From: Thalassospira lohafexi
Lineage (GTDB): Bacteria > Pseudomonadota > Alphaproteobacteria > Rhodospirillales > Thalassospiraceae
NCBI RefSeq assembly: GCF_002844275.1
Contig: NZ_NXGX01000003.1
Location: 291,549-355,548, forward strand
Reading direction: 5' to 3'
DNA: 64,000 nt
Below the pieces are notes generated by a model that saw nothing but the letters and a program-made list of their open reading frames with translations, was not told where the DNA came from and ran no database searches. Positions 62,527-64,000 of the stretch are shown piece by piece. Position 1 is the first letter of the stretch, and each line of letters opens with the position of its first letter. Position numbers and translations under genes: made by a program.

Positions 62527-62554
62527 TTGACAAATACGTTGATATCAACATAAT
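62527..62554 (+). promoter_or_regulatory. Strong sigma-70 promoter of the MarR-family gene
   Basis: TTGACA (62527-62532, perfect -35) and CATAAT (62549-62554, five of six) with a 16-nt spacer. The expected transcription start falls at about 62560-62562, on or beside the MarR ATG (62561), so the message would be leaderless. Confidence 0.65.
62538..62549. promoter_or_regulatory. MarR-type operator inside the promoter spacer
   Basis: GTTGATATCAAC, a perfect 12-bp palindrome of the kind MarR proteins recognise, lying between the -35 and -10 boxes. Binding would block the promoter; autoregulation is inference. Confidence 0.6.
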
Positions 62555-62560
62555 AATCTC

Positions 62561-63052
62561 ATGTCAAAAAAAGATTTCAACCACAGCGATAGACCCGTAC
62601 CGTTTGCCGATACCCTGATGGTGCGGGACTCGTGCCTGTGCCTGCATGTGCGCCGGGCGGCACGCACCATTGCGCGACGGTTTGACGATGCTTTTCGTCC
62701 GTTTGACCTGACCAGCGGGCAATATTCGCTGTTGATGTCGTTGAACCGGCCATATCCACCGCATATGAAGGATGTCGCCGACCTTTTGGCGATGGATCGC
62801 ACCACATTGACCGCCAACCTCAAACCGCTTGAACGGCGCGGTCTGGTGGCAATTAATCCCGACCCAAAAGATAAAAGGGGCCGTTTGCTCACACTGACCG
62901 AGGATGGCTTGGCCCTTCTCGCGCGCGCCTTTCCCGTCTGGGAAAAAACCCAGCGGGACCTTGAAGGACTGGTGGCCCATTCAGATCCAAAACAACTGTT
63001 GGCGGATCTGATCAGTCTGTCTCAGGAACCAAAGCAGGAATCGGAAAAATAG
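62561..63052 (+). CDS. MarR-family winged-helix regulator
   Basis: A 163-residue regulator. LCLHVRRAARTIARRFDDAFRPFDLTSGQYSLLMSL, then DVADLLAMDRTTLTANLKPLERRGLVAI and DKRGRLLTLTEDGL form the MarR winged helix and wing. It is divergent from the VOC/SnoaL/VOC genes and likely regulates them and itself. No Shine-Dalgarno is visible before ATG 62561, and a strong promoter predicts a transcript starting at that ATG. Confidence 0.92.
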   Translation: MSKKDFNHSDRPVPFADTLMVRDSCLCLHVRRAARTIARRFDDAFRPFDLTSGQYSLLMSLNRPYPPHMKDVADLLAMDRTTLTANLKPLERRGLVAINPDPKDKRGRLLTLTEDGLALLARAFPVWEKTQRDLEGLVAHSDPKQLLADLISLSQEPKQESEK

Positions 63053-63064
63053 GTTTCCAACGTC

Positions 63065-63559
63065 TTACGCGGTTTCAAGCCGATATTTAAGAAACGCTTT
63101 CCCGTCATGGTCCACCGGACCAACAAAACGGGCACCAATGCGCCGCAAGGCCCCCAGTTTCGTGCGCGACGGCGGCAGCAGAAAGGTGACAAAGGGAATG
63201 CGCGGGTCGGATCGGGCAAAGGCAAGCGCCTTGCGCGTAATCATCATGCCCAGCCCAAAGCAATCAGGCCGCAGCACCAACCCGAAATCCCATTCATCGC
63301 CTTCTTTTTGAAACCCGCCCCATCCGGCGTAATTCCCGTCATGCAGGATCGCCCAATGACCGAGCCCGTCGCGCTGCCAACAGGCATCCTTGGCAGCCCT
63401 GAACCGCACGTAATCATCATCACCCCACGCACCTGTCAAAAGCGGCATGTGAACACCCATGCGCGGATCAGACATATGGGAAATCACCACATCAGGGGCG
63501 ACATCGCCAAGTGGCACAAAGGCAATTGCATCACCTGACATCACAGATCGGCTACGCAT
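63065..63559 (-). CDS. GNAT-family N-acetyltransferase
   Basis: A GNAT-type protein of about 164 residues: MPLLTGAWGDDDYVRFRAAKDACWQRDGLGHWAIL, then GNYAGWGGFQKEGDEWDFGLVLRPDCFG and IGARFVGPVDHDGKAF. The acetyl-CoA loop is less canonical than usual. Substrate is unknown. The start is uncertain: ATG 63559 has GGA upstream; 63541 and 63580 are in-frame alternatives. It converges with the MarR-family gene. Confidence 0.72.
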   Translation of the reverse strand: MRSRSVMSGDAIAFVPLGDVAPDVVISHMSDPRMGVHMPLLTGAWGDDDYVRFRAAKDACWQRDGLGHWAILHDGNYAGWGGFQKEGDEWDFGLVLRPDCFGLGMMITRKALAFARSDPRIPFVTFLLPPSRTKLGALRRIGARFVGPVDHDGKAFLKYRLETA

Positions 63560-63675
63560 CGGGCTGGTCCAGTCAATCATCAAAAAAGGCGCAAAAGACA
63601 CCCGTCCATTGCGCCGTTCCCTGATTGATCTGTCAATTGCCCGAACGATCACGCCCGATCACAATCGGTCAGACC

Positions 63676-63909
63676 CTATTCGTCCGATGTGCTGCCATCA
63701 CGCGGCGGCAGGAATTCCTTGCGGCACGGAACAGCTTCTTCGTTGACCACAGTCCAGCCAAAATTGCGAAACTTGCCAAAGCTTTCTTTTTTCATCGTGA
63801 TGCCGCTTTCCTTGTGCTTACGCACTTCGCGGGGATCTTCACCGTCAATCTTGTCGGCACGGATCCAGGCCCGTTCACGCATTCCTTTGGTGATCGTCGG
63901 TTCGGTCAT
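63676..63909 (-). CDS. Small unrecognised basic protein
   Basis: A 77-residue polar protein without membrane segment or signal peptide. It starts TEPTITKGMRERAWIRADK and is rich in Lys/Arg/Glu in the middle (EVRKHKESGITMKKESFGKFRNFGW). I do not recognise the family. ATG 63909 has AAAAGAG upstream; ATG 63924 is an alternative. It lies 24 bp beyond the GNAT gene's upstream edge, on the same strand. Medium confidence that it is a real gene. Confidence 0.55.
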   Translation of the reverse strand: MTEPTITKGMRERAWIRADKIDGEDPREVRKHKESGITMKKESFGKFRNFGWTVVNEEAVPCRKEFLPPRDGSTSDE

Positions 63910-64000
63910 ACAGGCTCTTTTCATCGATTAAGTGGGTAAACCACATCATAACGCAATCTGGCTTGGTTCGCGATGGCTTTAACCGATGCGCAGGCGTCAA

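Noticed and set aside
1..64000. tRNA, rRNA, CRISPR arrays, prophage or IS elements
   Set aside because: None was recognised by eye; no spaced identical repeats, transposase or phage structural genes were seen.

Overview
This window reads as a chromosomal segment of a free-living, probably marine alphaproteobacterium. The best guess is a Rhodospirillales member close to Thalassospira. That placement rests on gene content and gene order, not on a database search. Typical alphaproteobacterial blocks are present: tsaB-rimI / fur / olsB-olsA / miaB-phoH-ybeY-corC-lnt / XRE regulator / metK / trmB, then coaBC-dut, hslV-hslU and hisB-DUF2628-hisH-GNAT-hisA-hisF-hisE. I found no rRNA, tRNA, CRISPR array, prophage or insertion sequence.

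Layout. 1-13.5 kb is a minus-strand housekeeping block: tRNA modification (trmB, miaB, tsaB), SAM synthesis (metK), lipoprotein acylation (lnt), rRNA maturation (ybeY), ornithine-lipid synthesis (olsBA) and a Fur-family regulator. 14.1-21.0 kb is a sugar-uptake module: a CUT1-type ABC transporter, a divergent GH1 beta-glucosidase and a LacI-family regulator, with two matching operators between the divergent genes. 21.0-31.4 kb mixes MgtC, a LysR/LysE exporter pair, DsrE/MoeB, an ArsR-SRPBCC pair, cysK with an Rrf2 regulator, dut, coaBC, a polysaccharide deacetylase and a RutE-like nitroreductase. 31.6-43.3 kb carries a PhoR-type kinase preceded by a PHO-box-like site, hslVU, adenine deaminase, an AT-richer two-gene insert (unknown protein plus XRE-ImmA/IrrE) and the histidine cluster. 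43.5-51.7 kb is accessory metabolism: HIT, VOC, GhrA, SRPBCC, SDR and LysR genes, two small tandem paralogues and a PmtA-like methyltransferase. 51.9-58.6 kb is a catabolic operon of unknown substrate: ROK regulator, M20 hydrolase, CUT2 ABC transporter and a YhfX-family PLP enzyme. 58.7-64 kb ends with a glycolipid-binding family protein, YifB/ComM and a MarR-flanked VOC/SnoaL/VOC cluster.

The most interesting parts are: the ROK-M20-ABC-YhfX operon, a candidate undescribed catabolic route; the XRE-ImmA/IrrE pair with an unrecognised 228-residue partner and a perfect inverted repeat upstream; the two tandem small unknown proteins; several compact regulatory layouts (an apparently leaderless MarR gene with its palindrome inside the promoter, ArsR palindromes around the start codon, a metK leader hairpin that sequesters the ribosome-binding site, a terminator about 30 nt ahead of miaB); and a PhoR-like kinase with a changed DxGxG motif. 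All statements come from reading the sequence. Family assignments are from memory of the families.
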